NCBI GenBank assembly: GCA_022565555.1
Contig: JAIUMN010000005.1
Span: 1-40,078 of the forward strand
Source: Candidatus Altimarinota bacterium
GTDB taxonomy: Bacteria > Patescibacteriota > Gracilibacteria > BD1-5 > UBA6164
Direction: 5' to 3'
DNA: 40,078 bases
Shown here: positions 30,205 to 39,596 of the stretch, one piece after another
How positions within the stretch are numbered: position 1 is the stretch's first letter
How the letters are laid out: the number at the start of each line of letters is the position of its first letter
Made by a program: the position numbers and the translations under genes
Notes under the pieces: generated by a model
The model's input: the letters and a program-made list of their open reading frames with translations, nothing else
Told to the model about the DNA's origin: nothing
Databases searched by the model: none

Positions 30205-30617
30205 ACGTAAAATAATATGAGAGCAATAACTATCCCGAGAACACTTCCAGCAAATGCTTCACTTGGAAGATGTCAAAGCGATTCTTTAAGCTCTTTCCTT
30301 CAAAGTTTTTTATTGATTGCTTTAGCGTGAAGTCATGCTTCAAAACGTACATTTATAGCATCATAAATGATAATCACCGTAAATCCCATCACAATTGCGA
30401 AAAGATCAGATTGAACTCAATATTTTAAAGCAAATGCTGTTGCAAGTGAAACTACTACAGAAGAGTGCACAGATGGCATTCATCAACTCCCAAGTGATCT
30501 TTCTACATCCCACCTTCCAGTATTAAACTTTATAGCTAAACCCTTTAAAATTACCGAGACAGCAAATGTGACGGCAGGAACAAGAATAATCATTTCATAA
30601 AATGGATTTTCTGGCAT
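30201..30617 (-). CDS. Divergent PAP2 family (DUF212) membrane protein
   Basis: A 138-residue membrane protein with about four helices. It has the DUF212 pattern: GRWDVERSLGSGGMPSVHSS (the GGMPSSHS motif), VIIIYDAINVRFEAGLHAKA (the YDAxGVRR-like region) and ESLGHLPSEAFAGSVLG (the GHtp.qv..G motif). The family resembles PAP2 phosphatases but its activity is uncertain; the Ser-His and His residues of the PAP2 site are visible. It lies 6 bases after greA on the same strand and ends the operon at the shared palindrome. Confidence 0.88.
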
Positions 30618-30623
30618 TCTCTT

Positions 30624-31109
30624 TTATTTAAAGTCAATAACTTTGTATTCTGATCACTCTCAAGCTTTGTTTTTTAATTCAAAACTTTCTCATTTCTTTT
30701 TTCATAGAAGCATCTTTCAGAGTGGTGACTCATTAGAAATTTTTGCAGGTTTTGCAAGTATATCAGCTTCAGTAGTACCTACTATCTTATACTCTTCTTG
30801 AAAATTCTCAGATACATCCTCAAGCATAACCACCATTCACATACTTACTTTTTTTACTAATCCTTTTTTATTTTCTTCCTTAATAATTTCTACTCGCTTA
30901 AGTTGATCTTCTATTTCAGTGATACGAAGCTCTACTTGCGCCTGTTCATTACGCGCCTCTTCATACTCAGAATTTTCTGAGAGGTCTCAGTAACTGATAG
31001 CTTCTTTTAACTTTTCTGCTATATCTTGACGCTTCTCAGTTTGAAGATATTTAAGCTCATCTTGAAGTTTTGCAAATCCTTCTTGCGTAAGATAAATTAT
31101 TTGACTCAT
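30624..31109 (-). CDS. greA: Transcription elongation factor GreA
   Basis: A 161-residue factor that rescues backtracked RNA polymerase by stimulating transcript cleavage. The N-terminal coiled coil has LTQEGFAKLQDELKYLQ and the acidic tip ISYGDLSENSEYEEARNEQA, whose DLSEN loop enters the secondary channel. The C-terminal domain has the usual VGTTEADI and ISNESPLGKMLLGKKKGE motifs. Length and motifs are standard. It belongs to the minus-strand run headed by secE-nusG, so transcription and secretion functions share a transcript. Confidence 0.96.
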
Positions 31110-31136
31110 AATATAATTGTTATTAGTGATAATGTA

Positions 31137-31832
31137 TTAACGGAGTACAGAAAGTATTTCTCTTACTTCATTATAGTAAATATTTTTTATTTTCAATCAA
31201 AAAACTTCATTTTGATATTCAAAGACGATTCTTATGAAATCATCTTCCCAATCTTGATCCATATTTATAAAAAAAGACTGTGATCAAAAGTTATTGATTT
31301 CATTAAGGCTTATAGGAAGATCAAAACTCAGCACATCAAATATGTCATATATATCTCGATATACCTTAGTTGGAAATGAGTAGAATATTATTCTATCTGA
31401 GAACCATTGTAAGAATGGATCGGGATACTCGGAAGTAACTCAAAAAAGATAATTTTCAGGATTAATACTTTCAAGGTCAAATTCCTCAAAATATAAGAGT
31501 AATTCAATATTTATCTCACTTGGGAGAAGCTCAAGCTTTCTTGTGTCAATCTGATTATTTTCTCTACGTGAAGTGATTGACTCAAGGAACTCAAGAGCAC
31601 TTAATGAAACTGATTCTTCTGAAAGGCTATTTCCAGAAGCTCAATTGAGTGTATTTCTTTCATTTTGGAGTAACACACTATCATCAATGACGATATTTCT
31701 ACTTTCTACTACTTCATTTTGATGCTTAATTTTTTCTACAAAAAATCTATATTCCTCATTTGTGAAATATAAAATTATATTTCACAGAAGAAGAAGTATT
31801 AAGATAAAGAGAAAAAAAATACTTGTCCTCAT
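31137..31832 (-). CDS. Unknown membrane-anchored protein (231 aa)
   Basis: One N-terminal membrane helix (about residues 4-24, SIFFLFILILLLLGNIILYF), then a charged coiled-coil-like stretch (EEYRFFVEKIKHQNEVVESR) and a globular extracytoplasmic part rich in aromatic and acidic residues. The code is supported by TGA in place of Gly at several sites (LLLGNII, NNFGSQSFF, EVFGLKI). It starts 4 bases after the nusG stop, implying coupled translation. I recognise no family; a lineage-specific envelope protein is likely. Confidence 0.6.
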
Positions 31833-31836
31833 GAAA

Positions 31837-32370
31837 TTACTTTACGGTAATTTGTGAAAAATCTAGTTCTATAGGAGTATCACGTCCTAGAAGATTTATA
31901 TTTATTTTTACAAGTCATTTTTCATCATTTATATCAATGATGAAACCCTCATTTCCCTCAAAAGGTCACTTAGTTACCTGAGCTCTATCTCAAAGTTTAA
32001 ATTTACTAGAAAATGTTTCTTTATTACTTTCTACTTTTCATTTAAGTTGCTCCAATTCCGATCCTGCAACAGGTACGGGTATATTTCATGCTCAAAGGAA
32101 ACCAGTAACGTTTGGAGTATTACGGACAATATACCAACTTTCGTTTGTTACTACCATCTGTACCAGTATATATCCTGGTATAATATTTTTCTGTTGCTTC
32201 ACTTTTGTTCCTCCAGCACGAACAGTAACCACATCATGTGTCGGAACAAATACATCAAGTATATAATCCTCGAGTCAAAAACTTTCTCTACGTTGATAAA
32301 GTGAGCTCTTTACATTTTGCTCTGTTCCTGATATCACTTGGATAACATACCATTCAGGTTTTTTTTGCAT
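31837..32370 (-). CDS. nusG: Transcription termination/antitermination factor NusG
   Basis: A 177-residue NusG. The NGN domain starts EWYVIQVISGTEQNVKSSL and contains the VPTHDVVTVRAGG and KNIIPGYILVQM segments and NTPNVTGFLGA; the C-terminal KOW domain has DRAQVTKGPFEGNEGFIIDI. It binds RNA polymerase and links it to Rho or ribosomal protein S10. The order secE-nusG is the classical bacterial arrangement, but the usual rplK-rplA do not follow; instead an unknown membrane gene and greA come next. Confidence 0.97.
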
Positions 32371-32396
32371 AACAAGATATTTTTAGTTAGATAAAA

Positions 32397-32750
32397 TTAT
32401 TCTGACATTTCTGTATCATCTCAATCTATTACAACATCCTCCTCAAAATCAATATCTATATCAAAAGACTCATCTTCAAACAAATTTTCTCACTCCTGTA
32501 AAGTATTATCTTCATCGATAAAAATACCTGAAGAATCAAAATCTACAGATTGAACTTGAGATTCACCCGTTCCAAACATATTTTTAAGAGAAAAGAGTGA
32601 TTCAGAAAATATATGAGAAAATATAAAGAGATATATCCCAAATACAATAATAAGCGCGAGTACGAGTCAAAAAAACTTTTGGGTTTCTTTTCTTGTTGGC
32701 CATACAACATGCTTCAACTCACGTATAGAATCTTTTATAAAACGAATCAT
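32397..32750 (-). CDS. secE: Preprotein translocase subunit SecE with acidic C-terminal extension
   Basis: A 117-residue protein. Residues 1-55 are a normal short SecE: the amphipathic IRFIKDSIRELKHVVWPTRK with the conserved V.WP.R.E, then one membrane helix (FFGLVLALIIVFGIYLFIF). SecE clamps the SecY channel. About 60 further residues follow that the family normally lacks; they are strongly acidic (FEDESFDIDIDFEEDVVIDG) and would be on the outer face. The gene heads the secE-nusG-unknown-greA-DUF212 operon. Confidence 0.92.
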
Positions 32751-32784
32751 AAACCGGAGATAAACAAATAAAAATAAATAAAAG

Positions 32785-32813
32785 GTATTACATATCCTTG
32801 CAATACCTGTCAA
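32785..32813 (-). promoter_or_regulatory. Probable promoter of the secE-nusG operon
   Basis: On the minus strand TTGACA (32808-32813) and TAATAC (32785-32790) are 17 bases apart, 34 bases before the secE start. The -35 is perfect, the -10 moderate. The arms AGGTATT/AATACCT overlap it. Confidence 0.4.
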
Positions 32814-32848
32814 AACAAGTATATATATTTTAAAAATAAGTCAATATT

Positions 32849-32877
32849 TTGACCTCATTATCTCTCTATGATATACT
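32849..32877 (+). promoter_or_regulatory. Promoter of the LemA-like gene
   Basis: TTGACC (32849-32854) and TATACT (32872-32877) with the optimal 17-base spacer, 24 bases upstream of the ATG at 32902. Confidence 0.6.
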
Positions 32878-32901
32878 TACATTATAGAATTTTATAAAAA
32901 T

Positions 32902-33417
32902 ATGATGTTATACGCTATAATTTTTTGAATTATTACTATTTTACTCTGTGGATGATGGATATATTTTTATACTTTTTCCTATAAGTTAAAAAGAAAAGAG
33001 CAAGATATACGGTCACTTTTCTTTTCTCGTACTGATAATATAGTAAGTATATATGAAATTACTCTCCCCTATCTCGAAAAACATAGTGAGATATTTAAAG
33101 AAATACTCTCCTTACGAAAAAAAGAATTCACTCTCAGTGAAATATCTGAAGATATAGAGGCATTTTTTGAGCTAGAAAGCAGGATACACCATGAGTTAAA
33201 TTTTATATTTCAGGTATGCAATACTCATCCGAGACTTTTAAAGGATAAAAAATTTCTCTATGTGCGAGACATACTCCTCGATAAAAGCTCTCTTATAGGA
33301 AAAAACATAGCAGAGTATAATGAATACATAAAGCTCTATAATACTATGGTGCGATACAAGCAATATAGCGTAATATGACTTCTTCTTCCTTTTAATAAAA
33401 AAAAGCTTCTTAGATAA
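32902..33417 (+). CDS. LemA-like membrane protein
   Basis: A 171-residue protein with one N-terminal membrane helix (about residues 3-25, IIFGIITILLCGGWIYFYTF) and a long helical remainder. The C-terminal IAEYNEYIKLYNTMVRYKQY followed by GLLLPF resembles the LemA pattern of YN..v..YN..i...P, but the middle is divergent, so the assignment is tentative. LemA proteins have an N-out helix and unknown function. Both ends are well defined: a good promoter upstream, and the convergent pilin gene ends 20 bases after its stop. Confidence 0.55.
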
Positions 33418-33436
33418 AGAAACTTTTTTTAAATAT

Positions 33437-34468
33437 TTATCTCACAAATATCATTCCTTGCTCCCCATTATATCCATCTCCAGAGCTTCCTCAAGTAATT
33501 CATCATTGATTGAGTGTATGACCGTCAACTGTATATATTACTGATGCGGTACTCGTTGTTTTAAAAGTATTAATATTTCTCGAATTCTGATAGCTTGCAA
33601 GCATTAACTGTGAAAAATCAATATCAGCAGCATCAAGATTATATACCCCTCATAGATCTGTAAGAGTTCAGATATCTGAACCTACTGTAAATGACCCACT
33701 TCCTCAGTTTACACTTCTAGCAACAAGTGTCCAACCTCATCCTTGCTCACTCATTTCACAATATACGTCTATTTCAGATCCATTTGGATTAATAGCATAA
33801 ATACCGTTTGTACTCACTCAAAATGATTCTCTCCTACGCTTACAGTTTGCGATTGAGCTTGCTGCAAGAAGATCACCTTCTGTAACTCATTCTATAGTTT
33901 CATTATCACTCAAATACGCAGTAAATCAAGTAGTTACTGCGAGATCAGAATTTGCCCCCGCAACTCTATGTAATGGATTATTTGTATTATTTTCAAGAAG
34001 TATTCCCATTTTTCTCCCATAGCTTTTTGGAAATCTATTTGAAATATTCGCTGTAGATTGAGGAAAAAAAGAAGTCAAAGCTTTTTGTTCTTCCATAAAA
34101 GCCATGAGCTGGAAATTTCTTCTATCGGTTCAAAGATAATAAATAAATGGAGAATTATCTCTCGGGTCTCGTGCAGAAGTAGAGTAGCTAATTGTTTGGA
34201 GAACTGTTTCTCAAATATCTCACTGATATCCAATTATAGTCGATCAAACCGTTATATCTGATCAGTTTTCTGGAAGAGGAAGATTATTTGTAGTTCCATG
34301 AGTTTGTAAGGCTTCAGAAATACGTACCATTTGTGAAGTACGATTAGCATCTCTCGCTCATGTAAGATAGTTACTATATGATACAAAACCAACTGTTCAT
34401 AATATTGCTATTATAGTTACAACAACTATAAGCTCCACGAGAGTAAATCCAGAAATACACTTTTTCAT
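33437..34468 (-). CDS. Type IV pilin-like protein with fibrinogen-like domain
   Basis: A 343-residue protein. It starts KKCISGFTLVELIVVVTIIA, a class III signal: prepilin peptidase cuts after the Gly and the following helix (residues about 8-30) packs in the pilus core, with Glu at +5. A central region of about 170 residues is of unknown type. The C-terminal ~120 residues begin SIANCKRRRESFGVSTNGIY, then INPNGSEIDVYCEMSEQGGG and WTLVARS. The spacing C...GxYxIxPxG...VYC(D/E)M...GGGWTL is the start of fibrinogen-like domains, which bind glycans or acetyl groups. The domain ends early, so it may be truncated or a short variant. A tip adhesin for host attachment is the likely role. Confidence 0.8.
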
Positions 34469-34544
34469 AAAAAAATATGCTTAATAAATACTATAGCCTC
34501 ATACAGTATAAAGATAAATAAAGAAATGAAAGAAAAAAATATTG

Positions 34545-34602
34545 ATTCATACATAAAAAATATCTTTCGGTAATTACCGAAAGATATTTTTTATGTATGA
34601 AT
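34545..34602. terminator. 58-base perfect palindrome, terminator-like
   Basis: Positions 34545-34573 and 34574-34602 are exact reverse complements without a spacer (centre TTTCGGTAATTACCGAAA, flanked by A6/T6). It lies 4 bases below the TAG of the LPDTG protein gene and 77 bases above the pilin start. The T6 within the arm can serve as the U-tract on either strand. Confidence 0.75.
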
Positions 34603-34605
34603 TTT

Positions 34606-35325
34606 CTATACTCTTATGCTTCTTGTATACATATATCATCCTGCTAGCAAGAAAGTTATAATAAGGAGAAGGATTATCTCAGGACCAGTATCAGGAAGAG
34701 TATCATTGTTTTCTGCATGTGTTAGAACTCAAGTTCCTACACATTCTCAATTTGTTGTAGTTCATGCAATTCAATTTTTTTCATTCATTTAAATTTCTGC
34801 AGCAGCATTAAGCTCAACATCTAACTCATCTTCTTCATTATTCATCAAGTCATCTTCTATTAATACGTCCTCCTCTTCCAACATATCATCCTCAAAAAGA
34901 GAGTCATCACTAGATTCTGGTTCTTGATTATTGTTCCCTATTGTCATTCGTCATGTATTGAAAGTAAATATAGAATCTATTCCTGCTTCTATAGTATTTC
35001 CACCTGAATCTTTGATATCAAGAACTGTAATAGTATAATCTGTTTCCTCCTCAAGAAATTCACCTAACATAAGTGTAAGTCTGGTAGCATTATCAGGATT
35101 TACTTCAGAGAGCAAGATTTCTATCTCGTTTAAACTCGATTGTTCTTCAAGAATAAATTCTTGGATAGCACCGAGACTTGCATCAAGTTCTCTTGTAAAT
35201 ACAAGTTCGATTATATCAAGTTCGATTATATCTACTTCATCGATTTTAAAAGTTTCAGCAGATACTGAGGAAAGGGATAGTAAGACAAGAAATACTCAAA
35301 GTAGAGCTGTGTATATTTTTCTCAT
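34606..35325 (-). CDS. Cell-surface protein with LPDTG sorting-type signal
   Basis: A 239-residue protein. The N-terminus is a signal peptide (MRKIYTALLGVFLVLLSLSS, cleavage near VSA-ET). Residues about 22-115 form a probable beta-sandwich/Ig-like domain (VDIIELVFTRELDASLGAI, EETDYTITVLDIKDSGG). A very acidic linker follows (EEDVLIEDDLMNNEEDELDV). The C-terminus is NDTLPDTGPEII, a hydrophobic stretch LLLIITFLLAGGYMY and a basic tail TRSIRV, exactly the order of LPxTG signals for sortase. No sortase is in the window. It may be fixed to the envelope beside the pilins. An alternative is a plain C-terminal membrane anchor. Confidence 0.75.
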
Positions 35326-35424
35326 TGCATAATATTTTAGAAATATAAATTTTGAATTCACGCAAGTTGTAGTAAGATACTAACATAAACAAGAAACTAA
35401 CGCAAATATTTTTAATATAAAAAT

Positions 35425-35967
35425 ATGAAAAAAACACTCGGAGCTTTTACACTTACCGAAATACTCGTAGTAATAGCGGTAATAGGAATACTTTGAGTAT
35501 GACTTACAAGACTCAACTTTAGTCGTATATCACAAACAGAGTTAGTAAGTATTGAATCTATAAAAATACTTACTTCTCTTGAGGAAATGAGAAATAATGC
35601 TCTTGTTTGAAAGGCAGAAGATATTGATGGTGAAATACCTATAAGCTGGGATATGACATTTGATCAGAGTTGAGGTGAGTATATAACTTCGATAACAGAT
35701 TCTTCTTGAATTCGTGATACTATACGAAATACTGAGCTCCGTAATCCGCTTGAAATAGTCACCCTAACATGTACAAATCTAGATGGGAGTAACCCATGAA
35801 CGTCATCTATTATTACTATTTCATTTCTCACATGATGAGATACTCAGCTAGACTGATGCCCTGCAGCAGTCACTCATCCTCGTATCCTTGATATAGAAGT
35901 TTGATTTTGAAGTATTATAAGAACTATTAGAATAAATACACTTACTGATGTTATCGAAGAACTCTAA
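35425..35967 (+). CDS. Type IV pilin/pseudopilin-like protein (GspH-like)
   Basis: A 180-residue protein with the class III signal MKKTLGAFTLTEILVVIAVI: cleavage after the Ala in GA-FTLTE is unusual, as prepilins mostly have Gly before Phe; Glu at +5 is kept. The hydrophobic helix extends to about residue 28. The rest is a soluble head with two Cys (TLTCTN and LDGCPAA) that may form a disulfide, in keeping with the envelope thiol enzymes encoded elsewhere in the window. It diverges from the LPDTG gene with 99 bases between them. Its TAA (35965-35967) interlocks with the TAG of the convergent flippase. Confidence 0.8.
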
Positions 35968-37442
35968 ATAAGGGATTTGATATATTTCTTGGATATCAGA
36001 TATTCTCATAATCCATAAATAAAGGCAAAAATAGTTCAATATATAAATACTTGCAAAAATACTCCCAATGGGAAGTTTGTTAATATACCTGTATAAAAGT
36101 AGAACAGAAATACTCAGAGTAGTATACTGTAAAAGCACTGCATAAGAAGTGGGATAGTAATCTTACAATGCCTTCCAACGATAAAAAGCAATATGATAAG
36201 TAAAAATACTTGACTTATCAGTGTTACTATGGCTGCCCCATAGAAAGAAAAGTAAGGTATCAAGATGATATTTCAAACGATATTGATCAGAGTTACAAAA
36301 AAATGCACCTTCAGAAGAAGTGATTGCTTCTCTGAAGCTATGAGTAAGTAACTATAGAGGAGTGCAAGAAAATGAAAAATTAGTATACCAAAAACCAATG
36401 GAAAAATATCAAGTGATGAGTAATTGTGAACTGTAGGACTCAGGTATTCACTATGAGCTAATATCTGTATAATATCAGAAGCAAAGAGTTGAGAAAGGAT
36501 ATAAAGTGCGAGAGAAAAACTAAAAAGTATCTTGAATGAAAGGCTAAAAATTTTCTGAACTCAAAGTATATCAGTTTTCTTATAAAGCTCTGTAAGTCTA
36601 GGAAGCAGGGAGTTTAAATAAAACACTCACAATACCATTAGTACTTCTACTATTTTCATAGGTAAGCTATAGAGTGCTATAGATATGTTTCAAAGAGAAT
36701 CTTCTTCTAGAAATCATAAAAGAAGTATATCAATACGGAAATATACTACCGATAAAAAAAGTGCGGCTCCGTATGGAAGGGAGGTATAAAAAAGTTCTTT
36801 TATATAGTTAAAATCTAAAAGGAACTTCACATTAACTATACGAGAAACATAACGGTAATTAAGATATGTCGTAAACATTACAGAAAGGAGTCCTGCAACA
36901 AATAAAGATATAAATCTCATATCAAGTAGTGGCTCAGGGGAAAATATCCAGAAACAAAAAAGAAGTATAAGAAGAAGATGGAGTATTTTTCATCAAACGA
37001 AGCTTATAAAGTGATATTCTATCTTCATATGAGCCTGCATAACAGCAAGAAAGCTTGAGTTTATAAGACTTAAAATAGTAAATACCGCAATAAAACTTGA
37101 AGCAACAAATATAATTCCCGAACTAAATCATGGAAGTATAAGTGTTAATAAGAGTGCAGCTATACTAACTATTACTCACAAAAATACTCTAAGACTCAAG
37201 CTATTTCATAAAACTTTTTCGGTAGATTTTCATGCTGATATCTCTCGTATCATGAGAGTATAAAGTCCAAGATCTGCGAGAAATGCAACTATAGCAAAAT
37301 AATTATATATCTTATTATACGCTCAAAAATACTCTATAGGTAGAGTGCGAGTAAGAACAGATATAAGTATAAGTGCTATAAGAGCAGTAACAACTTTTGA
37401 GAATATCTGAGCAAGAGTATTGCTTGCGAGTTTCTTATACAT
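35964..37442 (-). CDS. Polysaccharide/lipid-linked sugar flippase (Wzx/MurJ-like, MOP superfamily)
   Basis: A 492-residue polytopic protein with about 12-14 membrane helices. The start MYKKLASNTLAQIFSKVVTA with LTRTLPIEYFGAYNK matches the N-terminus of Wzx-type flippases (a.n.... q...k.......l..rll.....G.y). These proteins move undecaprenyl-linked sugars across the membrane, for capsule, O-chain or glycoprotein assembly. Typical MurJ motifs are not obvious, so Wzx-like is preferred. It lies in a surface-structure region with the pilin and LPDTG genes. Its ATG at 37442 is divergent from the TPR lipoprotein gene with 78 bases between. Confidence 0.85.
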
Positions 37443-37520
37443 AGTAAAAAAAATAATTGCAAGTGAGAAAGTTACGTATATAGTATCTACATATAGAGCA
37501 TATAAAAATTATTTTATAAA

Positions 37521-38996
37521 ATGAATAGTAAAAGTATAGTACTTCTTAGGATAATAATCCCTCTCTTCTGTGTACCCCTACTTACTTGATGTAACTCATG
37601 AGGTCAAAGCTGAGAAGATGATATTGAACAGGGAACAGGTTATGAAAATATAGAGATTTATAATGAAGATATTACGTGGGAATGAGAGGATGAGAGAGAA
37701 CTCAATGATTCTGATGATGTTAGAAAAAGAATAGAAAGTATTCGGAAGCGTCATGAATTGAGAGAGTTATTTGTAAATGCAGAAGCATATCTTGAGGGAT
37801 GACAGCAAGCAATGTGACTCAAAACACTCCTTGAAGTATATAGAGAAAATCCAGAAGATGGTCTTGTAGTGACAAAAATTGCAGAAACATATTACGATAT
37901 GAAACGTTTTGGGAGTTCAATTAATTATTACAAGAGACTCTCGAGTTTACAAGAGCACCAAAAGCAAAGAATAATACTACTACATTTTTACACTCAAGAT
38001 ATTAGCACTGCATCTTGAAGAGAAAATGTAATACAAGAACTCAGGAGAATGAGATTAAGTGAGGAAGAAATTAGATATTATACACTCTCTCTCCTATGTA
38101 TCGAAAGCCCTGAAAAGTGTAAAAACCGATTTGAAAATTATATATCTAGTCTAGAAAGTATCTCTTATCCAAAATTAAATGATATGAGAATTGCGCTTAG
38201 AAATTATACAAATTTTTGACTTGAGGACGACTATCTCCTTTATACCTACATCATTACAGAGTGGTATAAACAAGATCTTTATCCGCTTGTAGTGTATCTT
38301 TGAGAAAAAATAATAAAAGAAAAAGAAAACTATAAACCAGCTTTAAAGATTATTGGTCATTCTCTTTTTGAGCTATGAGAATATGAAGGTGCTAAAGAAA
38401 TACTTACAAGATTTCATAGGCTTGATGATAGTGATGCGTGAGTTAATTATATGCTTGGTATCATATATGCAAAAACACGTGATGCAGTACTTGCAAATAT
38501 CTTTCTTAAAAGAGCGCTTGATATCTGATACACCCCAACACTCAACCTCAGGAGACATATCGCGTATAACTTTGCACTTATAGAAAGTAGGCATAATGTT
38601 CTTACAGCTCTCGAAGATCTTATCGATAAAGAAGAACATTTTGAAAAGACTGATCTAAGTCTTGCAGTGTATTATCACATACTTTATGAATCACATGATA
38701 CTGCAATACGCTTTTCTCAACTTTGACAAGAACGATACAATGATGACGCCTATTTTTATGGATATGAATGATGGGCTCATAGAGAAAAATGAAACCCCGA
38801 TAAAGCTATAGAGATACTTCAGAAGTGACTTGAAGAAATACCTAATAATGCTTTTCTTTATTTACAGCTTGCTTTTGCACTCAAGGAAACAGAAAATATT
38901 GAAAGTATGAAACTCATTCTTGAGACTCTCTTGCATCTTGATACACTTCCGGAATATCAAGAAATTGCAAGAAGAGAATTAAATCTACTTAGATAA
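37521..38996 (+). CDS. TPR-repeat lipoprotein
   Basis: A 491-residue protein. The signal peptide (SIVLLRIIIPLFCVPLLTG then C) has the lipobox LTGC with Gly as TGA (37587-37589), so it is a membrane-anchored lipoprotein. After a low-complexity acidic region (residues 25-70) come many paired helices of tetratricopeptide type, for example GLKTLLEVYRENPEDGLVV, ISGYEGAKEIL-like and DKAIEILQKGLEEIPNNAF. TPR lipoproteins act as scaffolds, such as in outer-layer assembly or pilus biogenesis, but nothing here defines the partner. The gene downstream starts 9 bases after its stop. Confidence 0.85.
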
Positions 38997-39005
38997 CTCA
39001 GTTTT

Positions 39006-39596
39006 ATGTCACTTGAAAAACTTTACTCTGAAAATGAAAGAAAAGAAAAAAATAGAAAATCTCTTGATGATAGAGAAAGGTTTTTAGAGGAGCAACAAGT
39101 TCTCAGACAAAGCTCTGAACTCCTTCATACACTCGCGGGGAAAATCGCAGCAGAGTTTTGACTTGATATATGAGAAGTAAAAGAGTTTATAAAGTGAGAT
39201 ACACTTGAAGGTCTAGAATGACTTAAGAATACGCTTTGAAAAAATATCGATGTAAAAGAGTTTCAAAAAGCACTTAAGGAAGCAAGAAATACGATTTCAG
39301 AATTGAGTAAAAAATATAGAGAACATCTCAAAGAAAGCATACTTCAAAATGAAGATTCTCCAGAGAACTTTACATATCACGTTACGGAAAAATATTTTTC
39401 AGAATATAAAAGAAAAGCTCTTAATCCTGAAAATTTTTTAGATCATGTCTTATGAGTATGACTTGGTATTGTAGATACAACGGAAGCTGTTATACTTTTT
39501 ATATATTGACTTGGGAAATGAATACTCCTTACTCCTTATCATCTCTATCTTATACTTTCAGGGAAAGCAAATATTAAAGACTGGAAAAATATTTAG
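39006..39596 (+). CDS. Unknown coiled-coil protein with C-terminal hydrophobic segment (196 aa)
   Basis: The first ~60 residues are highly charged and predicted coiled coil (RKSLDDRERFLEEQQVLRQ). A middle region follows with GLDIGEVKEFIKGDTLEGLE and another helical stretch, then a hydrophobic part near residues 150-180 (GVGLGIVDTTEAVILFIYGL and ILLTPYHLYLIL) that may associate with the membrane. Seven or more TGA codons are read as Gly. It is probably co-transcribed with the TPR lipoprotein. Its TAG (39594-39596) interlocks with the TAA of the convergent YvcK-like gene. No family recognised. Confidence 0.65.
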
